Both the position numbers and the translations under genes were made by a program. The notes beneath the pieces are model-generated. The model had not been told where the DNA came from and searched no databases. It saw nothing but the letters and a program-made list of their open reading frames with translations. A stretch of 64,000 nt of DNA. Origin: Bog-756 sp963699105. Lineage in GTDB: Bacteria > Actinomycetota > Acidimicrobiia > Acidimicrobiales > RAAP-2. Where the stretch lies: positions 930,001 to 994,000 of the forward strand of contig CAVOTI010000001.1 of the NCBI GenBank assembly GCA_963699105.1, read 5' to 3'. Below, piece after piece: positions 1-9,166 of the stretch (the stretch's first letter is position 1; every line of letters begins with the position of its first letter).

Positions 1-133
1 CGACCGCATTCCTCAGCGCTCCACCTGTCACCGAGAACGTCACCTTGGTCACTCCGACGTGATAGGGGGCTACCGCGTCGAGCAAGATCCTGCCTTTCAC
101 GGTTGAGTCTTTCACGGGTCTGACCAACGTCAT
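1..133 (-). CDS. Partial bacterial Ig-like (Big_7-like) domain, runs off the left edge
   Basis: A minus-strand frame open from 133 to the window edge encodes about 44 residues with the pattern of a bacterial Ig-like domain: V-K-G-R-I-L-L-D-A, then H-V-G-V-T-K-V-T-F, then a T-G-G-A-L turn. The same pattern is at the right edge (63750-64000), where it is the tail of a membrane protein. The ATG (133-131) overlaps the TGA of the acyltransferase upstream (ATGA), which would suit coupled translation. No signal peptide follows the ATG, and the frame stays open upstream to about 253. It may therefore be the C-terminal domain of the acyltransferase, cut off by a one-base deletion. Domain resemblance is seen; fusion is inference. 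Confidence 0.5.
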   Translation of the reverse strand, partial: MTLVRPVKDSTVKGRILLDAVAPYHVGVTKVTFSVTGGALRNAV

Positions 134-2189
134 TGCCGGCAACGAATCGACCGGGCTGCCCAACCCCGGGATCCCAGACGGGGCATCAACCAACGAGCCA
201 CCCAAAGTGATCCTTCGCCCGTGTAGTGGGCTCCGTCGCCTCTGGCACCGACGTCATCCACGATCACCGGGCACGGAGGTCCCGATGGGCAGACCCGGGA
301 GGCAAGATTGACGAGCAGGACATGAGGCCGGTTTTGGGCAAACTTGGTCAACAGCGCATTGAGGCGCTCGAACGTCTCGTCCGCTGCCGTCGGGCCCGAG
401 GGCTTGCCGGGATCGACAAAGGGGGGTTGGGTGACCATGACCACGGTGGCACCCGTCGCCGTGAACTTCTGCACGCGGGCGCCGATCCGCTGCATCAGCA
501 GGCGATACCACTCGGGCGATCCAGCAACCAAGACCTTGGCCCGGGTACCGGATCCCACCACCAGTGAGCTTCTCTCCCATGAACTGGACCACAAGACGAC
601 GTTCGGTGGCGCCGATCTCTGCGCAGACGTCTCGGCCGCGTTCGCTCGACTCTGGCACAGACGGGTCCCAGCGTTCACGTTCCTGCCATTGACGAAGTAC
701 GGCACAATTTCGCCACTCACCACTCCGCAACCGATCACCGCACCATTCTCGATCTGCACGCCCAACGGAGCCCCCACGGCCTCCAGACCGGCGAGCATCG
801 TGCAGGCCGTCGAGTCGCCCACCACGAGGAGCCGGGCCACCACCGCGTGACGCGGGGCAACGTGAACGCCCATCAACGACGTCACTGCAGCCTCGCTCGG
901 CGATGGACAGCTTGAACTGGTGCTGAGACCAGCGAGACCCGGAGTCGCCAAGGATCCCAACTGGTGTTGATTGAGCCCGACGGTGGACACCGCCAGACCG
1001 CAGAAGATCAAGCACCCGCCCATCAACAGGCTGGCCCATCGTCTCGACAGAAGAAATCGGTTATGGCGGATCGGGTTCTCGATCAGCGCATAGGTGACAG
1101 TGGCCAGGACCGCCGACACCAGCAGCCATACCAGGCCGTCGGCCACCGACAAATTGCTGGTTCCCTGGTGCTCGGCGGCCAAGGTGAGGAGCGGCCAGTG
1201 CCAGAGATAGAGAGAAGACGAGATGAGTCCGATCCACTGGAGTGGTCTCGCTCGCAGCACCATCTCGACGCCGTGGGAGGGAACCGAGACGCCGCCGGCG
1301 ATGACAAGGGCGGCTCCCAGGGCGGGGACGAGCACCGCCCAACCCGGATAGGCCGTGGTCGTGGAGAACAAGGAGGCGGCGACCAGGACGGCTCCCAGAC
1401 CGAGCCATGACAAGACTGCGGCCACGGTGGTGGACAGCCGTTGCAACTCGACGGTACCGACGGCGACCAGGCCTCCCAGGGCGAGTTCCCATACTCGGGG
1501 GAACGGCGAGAAGTAGGCGGCGGCGGGATGGGCCGAGGTCTGGGTGATCGAATCGATCAGTGACGCCACCACGGTGATGGCCAAGACCATTGCCAGCCGT
1601 CGCCGCCGGTTCCGGCCAGTCGAGAATCTGACCACCAGAAGGAAGATGGCCGGGTACACCAGGTAGAACTGCTCCTCCACGGCCAGCGACCAGTAGTTCT
1701 GGAGCACCGAAGGGGGGCTCAACGAAGCGAGATAGTTGGTTCCCGAAGAGGCAAAATGGACATTGATCAAGAAGATCGATGCCCACCGTGCGTCGTCGGC
1801 AGTGGCGTTGCCCGACAGTGGTCCGAGCACCACATAGGCGGCAATGACCGCCACGATGATGACCAGCGTGGCCGCCGGGATGATGCGGCGGGCACGGCGA
1901 GCATAGAAGCCCAGGATCGAGACTGATTCCTGGACGTGTCCTCACGGAGCAGGACACCAGTGATGACAAAGCCGGAAATGACGAAGAAGACGTCGACGCC
2001 AACATAGCCCCCACCGAAGCCGGGCAGGTGAGCGTGGAAGAACACCACCACGAGCACGGCAACCGCTCGCAGTCCCTGGACGTCGGGGCGAAACCTTCGA
2101 TCCCCGGGGGCGGTACCCGGCTCGAGGCCAGACCCGGGGATGTCGACGTCCGCGAGTGGGGCCGCGCTTGTCACCATGGAAGTGACCAC
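130..2189 (-). pseudogene. Membrane O-acyltransferase with SGNH domain (OafA/YrhL type), frameshifted
   Basis: Two frames join into one acyltransferase-3 plus SGNH protein of about 685 residues. The first (from GTG 2189, or ATG 2177) carries the N-terminal family signature L-R-A-V-A-V-L then F-F-H-A-H and V-D-V-F-F-V-I-S-G-F. The second, from about 1920 down, continues with I-L-G-F-Y-A-R-R-A-R-R, W-S-L-A-V-E-E-Q-F-Y-L, about ten membrane helices, and a periplasmic SGNH domain with V-V-G-D-S and D-G-A-H. The frames meet at 1921-1927, where one base is missing; total length 3n+2 agrees with one deletion. In this family the membrane domain moves an acyl group across the membrane and the SGNH domain places it on a glycan. 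It is either a real frameshift or a base-calling error. Confidence 0.85.
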
Positions 2190-2568
2190 ACCCCCACAGC
2201 ACCACCATCAGCCGGACGGCCCGGTTCCGGGCATTCCGACCTTTCAGTCGAGTGGTTCTCCGAGCGCCGGCGATGACTCGAATTGTAAATGGACAACCCA
2301 ACGCCCCCGGAAACATTGGCTGGACCCGCGCATCGAAGGCGCCGCCCGCAGCCTATACCGATAGCTCACGATCCCCATGTCGCGTTGTCAATGTCCAGCT
2401 GGGTGGTGGCCGCCGTGCGGACCCAGACAACGAGTTTCAGGGACACACCCGAAGATCCGTCGGTGCCACCCCCGACATCGGCCGGCAGGTCGAGACGTGG
2501 ATGGTGGGTCGACTATTGATCTATCGTGCCGTGGTGTTCGTTCGGGCAGCAGGTGATCCGGTGATGGC
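2190..2568. other. Divergent intergenic region
   Basis: These 379 bases separate the minus-strand acyltransferase from the plus-strand membrane-protein pseudogene. A TACAAT hexamer on the minus strand (2287-2282) is a plausible -10 element for the acyltransferase, giving a leader of roughly 95 bases. Short open frames here have no recognisable protein pattern. I see no repeat or hairpin of note. Confidence 0.4.
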
Positions 2569-4059
2569 ATGAAGCTCGGAGGATCAACGGTTGCTCCTCC
2601 CGGGTCGCACCAACACTCCCGCCCGGCCACCAGTCCAGTCACCGTGGTGTTGATGGTGGCCATCTCGGCGGTGTATCTGGTCTTCGTGGCCCACTATGCC
2701 GTCAACGTCCCCTACGAAGACGACTGGACCCGGATACCTCTCATCCATGCCGCCCTGCATGGGACTCTGAATTTCGGAACGCTCTGGACGCTCGACAACC
2801 AGAGCCGCATGCTCGTCCCCAACTCCGTTTTCGTAGGAGTGGGAGTTCTGACCCATGATGATCTGAGGATCGTCGTGGCCCTGAGCGCACTCACGCTCGT
2901 CGGGGCTTTCTACCTTTTCCTTTTGATTGTCCGTTCCTATCTGGCTCGGCCGTTGACGCCCCTGCTGGTCGTGACCATGGGAGTGCTCTGGTTCAGCCTC
3001 GAGAACTGGCACAATGCCCTCTGGGCCTTCCAGTTCTCTTGGTATGTGATCCTGCTTTGTCTAGTGGCCCTTGTATGGCTGCTCCAGGTCGCTCGCCCAC
3101 GAACCTTTACCGTTGCCCTTGCTGTATCAGTCGCGGTCGTCGCCTCGTTCTCCTTTCTCCAAGGACTGGCTTTGTGGCCGATCGGGCTCATTTGTCTCCT
3201 TTGGGCTCCGCCTCTCGACTCCGGCCAGGCCCGGCGGAGGATCCTCAACGCATCGGTCTGGATGGCGGCGGCGGTTGCCACCACACTCGTCGCGTTGTGG
3301 GGATACAGCTTCAAGTCCCTCGGGTGCAGCGTCGGAGGCCACGTGCAGGCCACGTGCGCCGGCGGCTCGGTGTCGAGAAGTTCGCACTCCACCATCCGGC
3401 CAGGGTCGTCGAGTGGGTGCTGGTGGCTATCGGCGAGGTCATTCCGAACACCCACGCTCCGACCCTGTGGCTCAATGGGCTGCTGGGAGCAGTCCTCCTC
3501 GCCGCCGCCACGGCCATCGTCGTCCAGTCGGTCCGGCATCGCCATGCCGGGCGGAATTGTCTCCCCACCGCCCTGATCACCTTCGGGCTCCTCTTCGATT
3601 TGCTTGTGGCGGTCCTGCGGGCTCAGCTTCTCACCATCTCGTGGGTCAACTCGAACTACGCCATGCCGAACATCCTCATCCTGTTGGCCATCGTTATTTA
3701 CGCCTGGGGCCGGCTGACACCTGCCCCGGCCCGCCCCGCCTTTGCATTGATCGGCGTCGCATTCCTCCTCGTTCAATTCGGAATGGCGACACGATCGGGA
3801 CTTGACCTGGTCCGCGAGCGTTCGATGAGCACCAAGCGACAGCCGGGCGGCTAGCAGTGAACCTTGACACCGTCCCGCCTCGAGCAGCAGAACTGCTATG
3901 ACTTCTATGGAGTGGTGGGAGTACCTGCTGTTCCCAGTCGTCCACTATGTCGGATACGCCGAGGCCAAAGAAGACCAGCTCAGCATTTTCGCCCCCGGCC
4001 CCCGCCAGATCTATCGGGCCGAAGGGTTGCCCGAACTCCCCCAGTGCTCGGGGCGGTGA
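2569..4059 (+). pseudogene. Multi-pass membrane protein broken by three one-base deletions; paralog of the gene at 61927
   Basis: The N-terminal frame (ATG 2569) matches the right-edge gene residue by residue: E-D-D-W-T-R-I-P-L-I-H-A-A-L-H-G against D-D-D-W-S-R-V-P-L-I-D-A-T-L-H-G, then R-M-L-V-P-N and W-F-S-L. Homology then passes through three more frames: from about 3370 (K-F-A-L-H-H, L-F-D-L-L-V-A-V-L), from about 3839 (T-A-G-R-L-A-V-N-L) and from 3898 to the TGA at 4057 (D-Q-L-S-I-F-A-P-G-P against D-Q-L-A-E-F-S-P-G-P). The last piece is only 54 codons. All three shifts go the same way and the total is 3n, as three deletions require. The family looks like a GT-C-style integral membrane protein of unknown substrate. 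The C-terminal extension and Ig-like domain of the paralog are missing. Confidence 0.8.
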
Positions 4060-4122
4060 CCGAGGCGCCGCCACCGGCGAGGAGATACTCCCATCGACCG
4101 ACGGTGGCCTATGGCCAACCGG

Positions 4123-4860
4123 TCAGAACCAGCGCACTCCGGCGCGATGAAGAGAAGCCCGCATCAGGGTGGCCATGTACCCACCCAGTTCGTTGCCCAG
4201 GCGGAACTTCGACTGCTCTCGGACCATCGGGCCGGTCGGCACCCCCGGCAGGCGTACTGTCTTGCCTCCGGCCAGCAGGACCTTGAAGGTCATCTCCGAA
4301 CATACCGACAACCGACGACCGCTGATTCCCAGCGCCTGCACGAAGGTGCGATTGAAGGCGCGGAACCCGTAGGTGCTGTCGGGGATGTCGACGCCCAGCA
4401 ACAGCCGGATGGCCCTCTGGTACAACGCCTGGTATGCGACAAACCTCCTGGGCACGTCGGGGGTCACCTCGGTGCCGTCGAACCGGGAGCAAAGTACCAG
4501 GTGGGCCCCGCCTCGGAGCTCGCTGAGCATTTTGGGGATCAGCTCGAGCGGGTCGCGCGCATCGGGCATGAGGATGACGCAGTACCGACCCTCGGCATAG
4601 GCGATGCCCAGGCGAAGAGCCGAGCCGAAGCCGCTCTGTGACCGGTCCTGTACCAGCAGCCGGGTGTGGAGCAGCGGGTAGCGATCGGCCAGATCGGCGG
4701 CCAGTTCCAGCGTTCCGTCGCGGCTTCCGGCGTCGACGATCAGCACCTCGGCCGGGGCTCCGGCGGCGGCCAGTGCCGTGTTGAGATTCTCCAGCGTCTT
4801 GGCAATGGTCGGTGCGTCATCCAACGTGGGGATGATGACCGACGTCTCGATACTGTTCAA
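4123..4860 (-). CDS. GT2 family glycosyltransferase, polyprenyl-phosphate (Dpm1/DPMS-like) type
   Basis: A 245-residue GT-A fold enzyme. It opens with T-S-V-I-I-P-T-L-D-D, followed by V-D-A-G-S-R-D-G-T for nucleotide binding and M-P-D-A-R-D-P where the metal-binding DxD normally sits. The S-T-Y-G-F-R-A-F-N-R stretch is typical of Dpm1-like enzymes that glycosylate polyprenyl phosphate. There is no membrane tail, so it probably acts at the inner face of the membrane. Its ATG overlaps the stop of the upstream ketoisomerase-like gene by four bases (4857-4860), so it is the last gene of a three-gene operon. The GtrA-like gene nearby fits a lipid-linked sugar pathway. Family call is firm; donor and acceptor are unknown. 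Confidence 0.88.
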   Translation of the reverse strand: MNSIETSVIIPTLDDAPTIAKTLENLNTALAAAGAPAEVLIVDAGSRDGTLELAADLADRYPLLHTRLLVQDRSQSGFGSALRLGIAYAEGRYCVILMPDARDPLELIPKMLSELRGGAHLVLCSRFDGTEVTPDVPRRFVAYQALYQRAIRLLLGVDIPDSTYGFRAFNRTFVQALGISGRRLSVCSEMTFKVLLAGGKTVRLPGVPTGPMVREQSKFRLGNELGGYMATLMRASLHRAGVRWF

Positions 4861-5300
4861 CGCTCAGCCACCTGCCACGGGTCCCAGTACCGAGCCGGGT
4901 AGCGGATGTCGTCGCCCAGCGAGGAGTCGAGGCTGGCGTCGGAGAAGTCGAGGAGCTTGGTCTGGGGGGCCAGGGACATGGCTCCGTTGGCGTAGCCCGC
5001 CGGCACCGACAGGACCGAGGGGTTGCTGGCGTCCAGCACGAAGCGATGGACCTCGGCGTCGGCCGATGGTGATTCCCAATCGTCGATCGCCACGCAGCAG
5101 GCCAGGGCGGCACCGTTGACGGCCAACACCCATTTGCGTTCGTGACGGTGGGCATGCCAGGCCCGCACCGTCCCCACCGAAAAGTTCTCCACGAAGTAGA
5201 ACCGGCGGCAGTTGCTCAGATCGAGCCCGTTGGCGAAGAAGACACGACCCCGGTCGTCACTCGACACTCCACCGGCGATCACCTCGGGGCGATCGCTCAT
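4857..5300 (-). CDS. Cupin-fold sugar ketoisomerase/epimerase-like protein (WxcM/FdtA/RmlC superfamily)
   Basis: A 147-residue single-domain cupin. The pattern R-F-Y-F-V-E-N-F, then R-A-W-H-A-H-R-H-E-R-K-W, then V-P-A-G-Y-A-N-G is that of dTDP-sugar 3,4-ketoisomerases and RmlC-like epimerases; the His residues of the H-A-H-R-H cluster are the expected active-site or metal residues. Start chosen at ATG 5300-5298, which overlaps the TGA of the epimerase gene (5299-5297), giving ATGA coupling. Its own stop overlaps the next GT2 start. Likely role is reshaping a nucleotide sugar made by its neighbour. Whether it is an isomerase or an epimerase cannot be told from sequence. Confidence 0.8.
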   Translation of the reverse strand: MSDRPEVIAGGVSSDDRGRVFFANGLDLSNCRRFYFVENFSVGTVRAWHAHRHERKWVLAVNGAALACCVAIDDWESPSADAEVHRFVLDASNPSVLSVPAGYANGAMSLAPQTKLLDFSDASLDSSLGDDIRYPARYWDPWQVAER

Positions 5301-6313
5301 CGAGGCCGGGCGTGACGAGAGAGGCTGTGGGGCCGACGGATCTCCCGGCCCAGGGGGATCTCCTCGGGGCACAGGTACGGTCGAAGGGCGTGAAGGTTCG
5401 AAAAGGCGGCCAGGCTGAGGTCTTTCACCCGGCCGTTGTCGATCAACCAGGCAACCTGATCGATGGCGTCCTCTATCGAGTACTCGGCCTTGAACCCGAG
5501 CTCGTGCTCGACCCGGTCGAAGGAGACCCGGTAGTTGCGCGTGTCCTGGAAGGGCACATCGATCCGCTCGATCTCGCCGGTGCCCACTTGCTCGACGATG
5601 CGCTGGGCGATCCCGGCGATAGTGTCGTTCTCCGCTCCCAGGTTGTAAATCCCGGATGCATCGCTCTCGATCTGGGGAACGATGGCCTCGGCAACATCTC
5701 GGACATGGAGCATCGGGCGGTACTGTTCGCCACCGAACACCTGCAACTGTCCGACCAGCTTGGCCCGCATGACCAGCAGGTTGACCACGAGGTCCATCCT
5801 GATCCTGGAGTAGGTGTCCCCCACTCCGGCCAGGGTGGCCAGACGGAAGATCAGGCTGTCCGGTCGTCTCCGCATGATCACGCTCTCCGCCTCCAGCTTC
5901 CCCTTGGCATAGAGGGACAGCGGATCGGTGGCGCTCTTTTCGTCGACTTCTTCCTCGTTGGCCCCGTAGACGGAACAAGTGGAAGGGAAGATGATGCGGC
6001 CGTCGAAGGTCCGGCACAGCCAGTCGATGGTGTCGACGTTGATCTTCTGGGTCACCCCCGGGTTGAGGGCGCAGGCGGGATCACCGACCAGGGCGGCCAG
6101 CCACACGACGGTGTCGGCCCAATCCAACAGGGGATGGAGGTTCTCGTAGTCCAACACGTCACCGGCCACGAAGTCCACCGGCTTGAGGTAACGCTCCTCG
6201 TACAGCAGCAGGTCGTAGACGCGGACATCATGTCCCGCCTCCCCTGCCCTGTCGGTCAGCCAGCCACCGATGTATCCGGCGCCCCCCACGACCAGCACCC
6301 GTGCCATCGTCAC
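5297..6313 (-). CDS. NAD-dependent nucleotide-sugar epimerase/dehydratase (extended SDR)
   Basis: A 338-residue extended short-chain dehydrogenase. The Rossmann motif G-G-A-G-Y-I-G-G lies at residues 9-16, and D-L-L-L-Y-E follows the second strand. The catalytic pair is Y-A-K-G-K (YxxxK) preceded by S-T-C-S-V-Y-G. Such enzymes epimerise, dehydrate or reduce UDP-, GDP- or dTDP-sugars in the cytoplasm. It is the first gene of an operon with the cupin and the GT2 enzyme, all linked by 4-base overlaps. The GTG at 6313 is used; ATG 6307 is an alternative two codons in. A TATAGT hexamer (6352-6347) lies about 35 bases upstream. The exact substrate cannot be assigned. Confidence 0.88.
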   Translation of the reverse strand: MTMARVLVVGGAGYIGGWLTDRAGEAGHDVRVYDLLLYEERYLKPVDFVAGDVLDYENLHPLLDWADTVVWLAALVGDPACALNPGVTQKINVDTIDWLCRTFDGRIIFPSTCSVYGANEEEVDEKSATDPLSLYAKGKLEAESVIMRRRPDSLIFRLATLAGVGDTYSRIRMDLVVNLLVMRAKLVGQLQVFGGEQYRPMLHVRDVAEAIVPQIESDASGIYNLGAENDTIAGIAQRIVEQVGTGEIERIDVPFQDTRNYRVSFDRVEHELGFKAEYSIEDAIDQVAWLIDNGRVKDLSLAAFSNLHALRPYLCPEEIPLGREIRRPHSLSRHARPR

Positions 6314-6346
6314 CTACATTCTCAGCTCGGAACTACTCAGGCGAAA

Positions 6347-6352
6347 ACTATA
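6347..6352 (-). promoter_or_regulatory. Candidate -10 element of the epimerase operon
   Basis: TATAGT on the minus strand, 34 bases before the GTG of the epimerase gene, with no gene in between. It matches the actinobacterial TANNNT consensus. No clear -35 box is visible. Confidence 0.45.
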
Positions 6353-6395
6353 GCCCTTGGAGGGAGAACTCAGACAGGCCCGACCGGGTCGGCGG

Positions 6396-6986
6396 CTACT
6401 CCGGCAACCCCTCGGCCAGCTGCACGTTCAGCGCCACCGTCCCCCCCTTGGCCCCACCCCCGTCCTGAACGGTCACGGTGCCGTGGTCGGAGCCGTCGGT
6501 GGCCGACGGCGACCCGGTCTCCCCATCGACGGGAAGGGACCGGAAGAGGCGGTTGAGGATCAAGAACTTGAGTATCCAGAGGATCCCGAAGGCGGCGGTG
6601 TTGGCTCCCACGATGACCACGGTGCGGGCCACGTGGCTGAGATCGTGGGCATCGCTGAAATTGTGGGCGAGCGACGCCGTGAGGAGGGCGAGCACGATTC
6701 CGGTGATCGACATGACCCAGAAGGGAACCACCTCCCGCCACAGATGGGACCGGCCCGACTTGCCCCACACCCACCGGCGGTTCAGGTGGTAATTGGGGAA
6801 GGTGGCCAGAATGTTGGAGAACAGGGCGCTCGGCACTTCGGACCACAGCTGCAGGACGCCGTAGACCAGCGTGAGGATGGTGAAGGCGATGACCGCCGAC
6901 ACGACCGATACCAGTCCGTAGCGGACCACCTTTTTGCCGTGGGGCGTCTGGTACAAGCGCCAGAGCCGCACGATCGCTGCCCTCAT
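6396..6986 (-). CDS. GtrA-like small membrane protein
   Basis: A 196-residue protein with four predicted membrane helices: V-R-Y-G-L-V-S-V-V-S near residue 20, then N-Y-H-L-N-R-R-W-V-W (the N-x-x-x-x-R-x-W-x-F/W motif of GtrA proteins) between helices 2 and 3. GtrA-like proteins are thought to help flip or present polyprenyl-linked sugars. The frame is open much further upstream, but ATG 6986 is chosen because the GtrA domain begins right after it and a TAATTT hexamer lies exactly seven bases before it, as expected for a leaderless mRNA. The C-terminal 40 residues are a polar, Gly-rich tail. It sits next to the GT2 operon. Confidence 0.85.
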   Translation of the reverse strand: MRAAIVRLWRLYQTPHGKKVVRYGLVSVVSAVIAFTILTLVYGVLQLWSEVPSALFSNILATFPNYHLNRRWVWGKSGRSHLWREVVPFWVMSITGIVLALLTASLAHNFSDAHDLSHVARTVVIVGANTAAFGILWILKFLILNRLFRSLPVDGETGSPSATDGSDHGTVTVQDGGGAKGGTVALNVQLAEGLPE

Positions 6987-7387
6987 CCACTGCAAATTAC
7001 TCGCTTTCGGCGTCACCGGGCCGGTGGAGACCGCCCCGGCCGGCCCGGACCGCTCCGGTCGGTGGCCACCGGGATCGTCGACCGGCCCGGCACCCGGTGT
7101 CCGGATGAGGCCGGTGGCGGGACACGGACGGCGGGACCGTCCAACTCGGGCGACGTGGATCAGACGGCGGGCCAGCATCGGCGGATCGTCGACGAATGCC
7201 CTGGCCGCAGGGTGGCTGTCGGTGATGCTAGCGTCCGTGCGGGAGGGGAAGGTATGGCCGGAGTGGAGCACAGGGATGTGAAAGGGTCGCGTCCGTTCGC
7301 CCTGGGCTGCTCGTCCGAGAGTTCGATGCCCGGTGGACAAGGAAGGCAGCGGCCAGGTCGGCATTGGTGGTCGAAGGGACTATCCCG
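6987..7387. other. Divergent intergenic region
   Basis: About 400 bases between the GtrA-like gene (minus) and the GT-C gene (plus). It holds the TAATTT element described separately and an AAGGGA ribosome-binding-like stretch just before ATG 7388. Frames crossing it are rich in Arg, Pro and Gly without any domain pattern and look non-coding. Confidence 0.4.
6994..6999 (-). promoter_or_regulatory. Leaderless-type -10 element before the GtrA-like gene
   Basis: TAATTT on the minus strand followed by seven bases (GCAGTGG) and the ATG. The spacing would place transcription start on or next to the A of the start codon. This supports the short version of the gene. Confidence 0.5.
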
Positions 7388-9128
7388 ATGAGAGGCGACG
7401 CCAGCCAGTCGGTCGGCGGTGACGGCGGTTCGGTGGCCAACCTGCTCGACTCGCCCGATGCCGGCGCCGTTCGCTCCAGCTCCCCCGGAGAGGTTTCCTC
7501 CCCCGGACCCATGAGCCGGCGTCATGAAACTGGTCCCGACTCCGCCGACAGTCCGTCGGCCAAGCTCTTCTGGGTGATGGTCGGGATCATCACCGTGGCC
7601 GGCCTGCTGCTGCGGCTGCCGTCGTTCAACGACTCCCTCTTCGGTGACGAGATCTCGACCTACTTCATCGTCGTCGGGCACAGCCTGGGACGTGTCCTCC
7701 GGCTGGTCGAGAGCAACCAGGAGACTTCGCCGCCGCTGTACTTCATGGTGGCCTGGGCGACCAAGGGAATCCTCGGCAGTCCGGCCCAGTCGATCCGACT
7801 GGTGTCCCTGGTGGCCGGAACGGCGGCTATACCGCTCACTGCCGTGCTCGGGCTGTGGACCGTCGGGCGGCGGGCGGCGCTGGTCGGAGCATCGTGTATG
7901 GCTCTGTCGCCCTACATGATCTTCTACTCGACCGAGGCGCGGCCGTTCATGCTGATGATGCTGTTGGTCCTGCTGTCCACGCTGGCCCTTCTGCGGGCCC
8001 TCGACACCGCTCGCCCAGTCTGGTGGATCGCCTACGCGGTGTGCACATGTGGCGCCTTCTACACCCACTACATCGCGATTTTCCTGCTCGTTGTGCAATT
8101 GGCCTGGGCCTTTTGGACCCAGCCCCGGGCCCGCCGGGCCCTCATGGCAGCCAACGTCGCCGCCGCCGTGGGATTCCTACCGTGGATCAACGGGTTTCGC
8201 GAAGATCTCCACGCCCCCAACTTCATCAGTGCACTGGCCCCCGTGAACTTCCACGACCTCGAGACCATTCTGGAGACCAGCTGGATCGGGCATCCGGAGA
8301 CGACCATCGACCGGGTGCCCGGCGAGCTGGCGGTGGTACTGGGGGCCGCCGGGCTGTTGGTGGCAGTCATCGGGTTGGTCATGAGGTCCAGGGGAACAGG
8401 CCACGGGAACTGGCGCCCGTCACCCCGCACCGTATTCATCCTGCTTTTGGCCGTCGCCCCGGCCGCTCTGGTCGTCCTCTACAGCGTGGCCCGGGCCGAC
8501 ATCTTCGGGGGCCCGTTCCTCATCGCCTCGTGGCCCGCCCTGGGACTGGCTATCGGGGCAATTGTGCGTGAGTCCCCCGAAGTCCCTGCGGGTGGTGGCA
8601 GTGGTACTGACCCTGGCGGCCTTTGCCATCGGCGGCATCAAGATGCTCGGCCCGACCGCCCAGCGCCCGAACATCGACGCCGCCGCCCAGTACATCCATC
8701 AGCACGGACAGAATGGTGATCCGATCGTCAGTCTCTCCTTCTTCGGCAACCCGCTGACCGAACTCGACGTGGCCCTGGCCGATGCCGGGCAGACGAAGGA
8801 CCATCCGGTGCTGAGACTCGGTTCCCCCACACTGGCCAGGCAGGTCGCCACTCTGTCGGGACCCGATCCCCAGCCCGTGTTCTTCGGCCTACCGGTCACT
8901 CCTCCCCAACAGATCGCCGCTCGGGCCGTGGCCCTGGCCCAGCACGGGAGGATCTTCTTCGTCTCCTACAGCACGTCACTGGTACCGAACAGTGCCAAGC
9001 TCGAATCGAGCGAATTCCTGCGAGCCCTCCCCCCTCGATTCCGCATCGTCAGGCACATCACCTATTCGGCCTTCGGCGGCGGGTACACCCAGTCGGTGTA
9101 CGTGATCCAAGACACCGGGCCGCACTGA
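7388..9128 (+). pseudogene. GT-C/GT39-like membrane glycosyltransferase, frameshifted in a C5 run
   Basis: Reading through one frameshift gives a protein of about 579 residues. After a 60-residue polar leader come about ten membrane helices. The first loop carries F-G-D-E-I-S-T-Y-F, the acidic D/E motif of polyprenyl-phosphate-sugar GT-C enzymes (ArnT/PMT group), followed by S-P-P-L-Y-F and Y-S-T-E-A-R-P. The frame breaks at 8574-8578: with four C instead of five the protein reads E-S-P-K-S-L-R-V and continues into another helix and a soluble tail to 9128. Length 3n+1 agrees with one inserted base. ATG 7388 is preceded by AAGGGA; TTG 7364 is an alternative. A homopolymer error is as likely as a true mutation. 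Confidence 0.82.
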
Positions 9129-9166
9129 CCAAGTACGGGTCGGGTCAGCCGCAGTGAGGGGATGGA

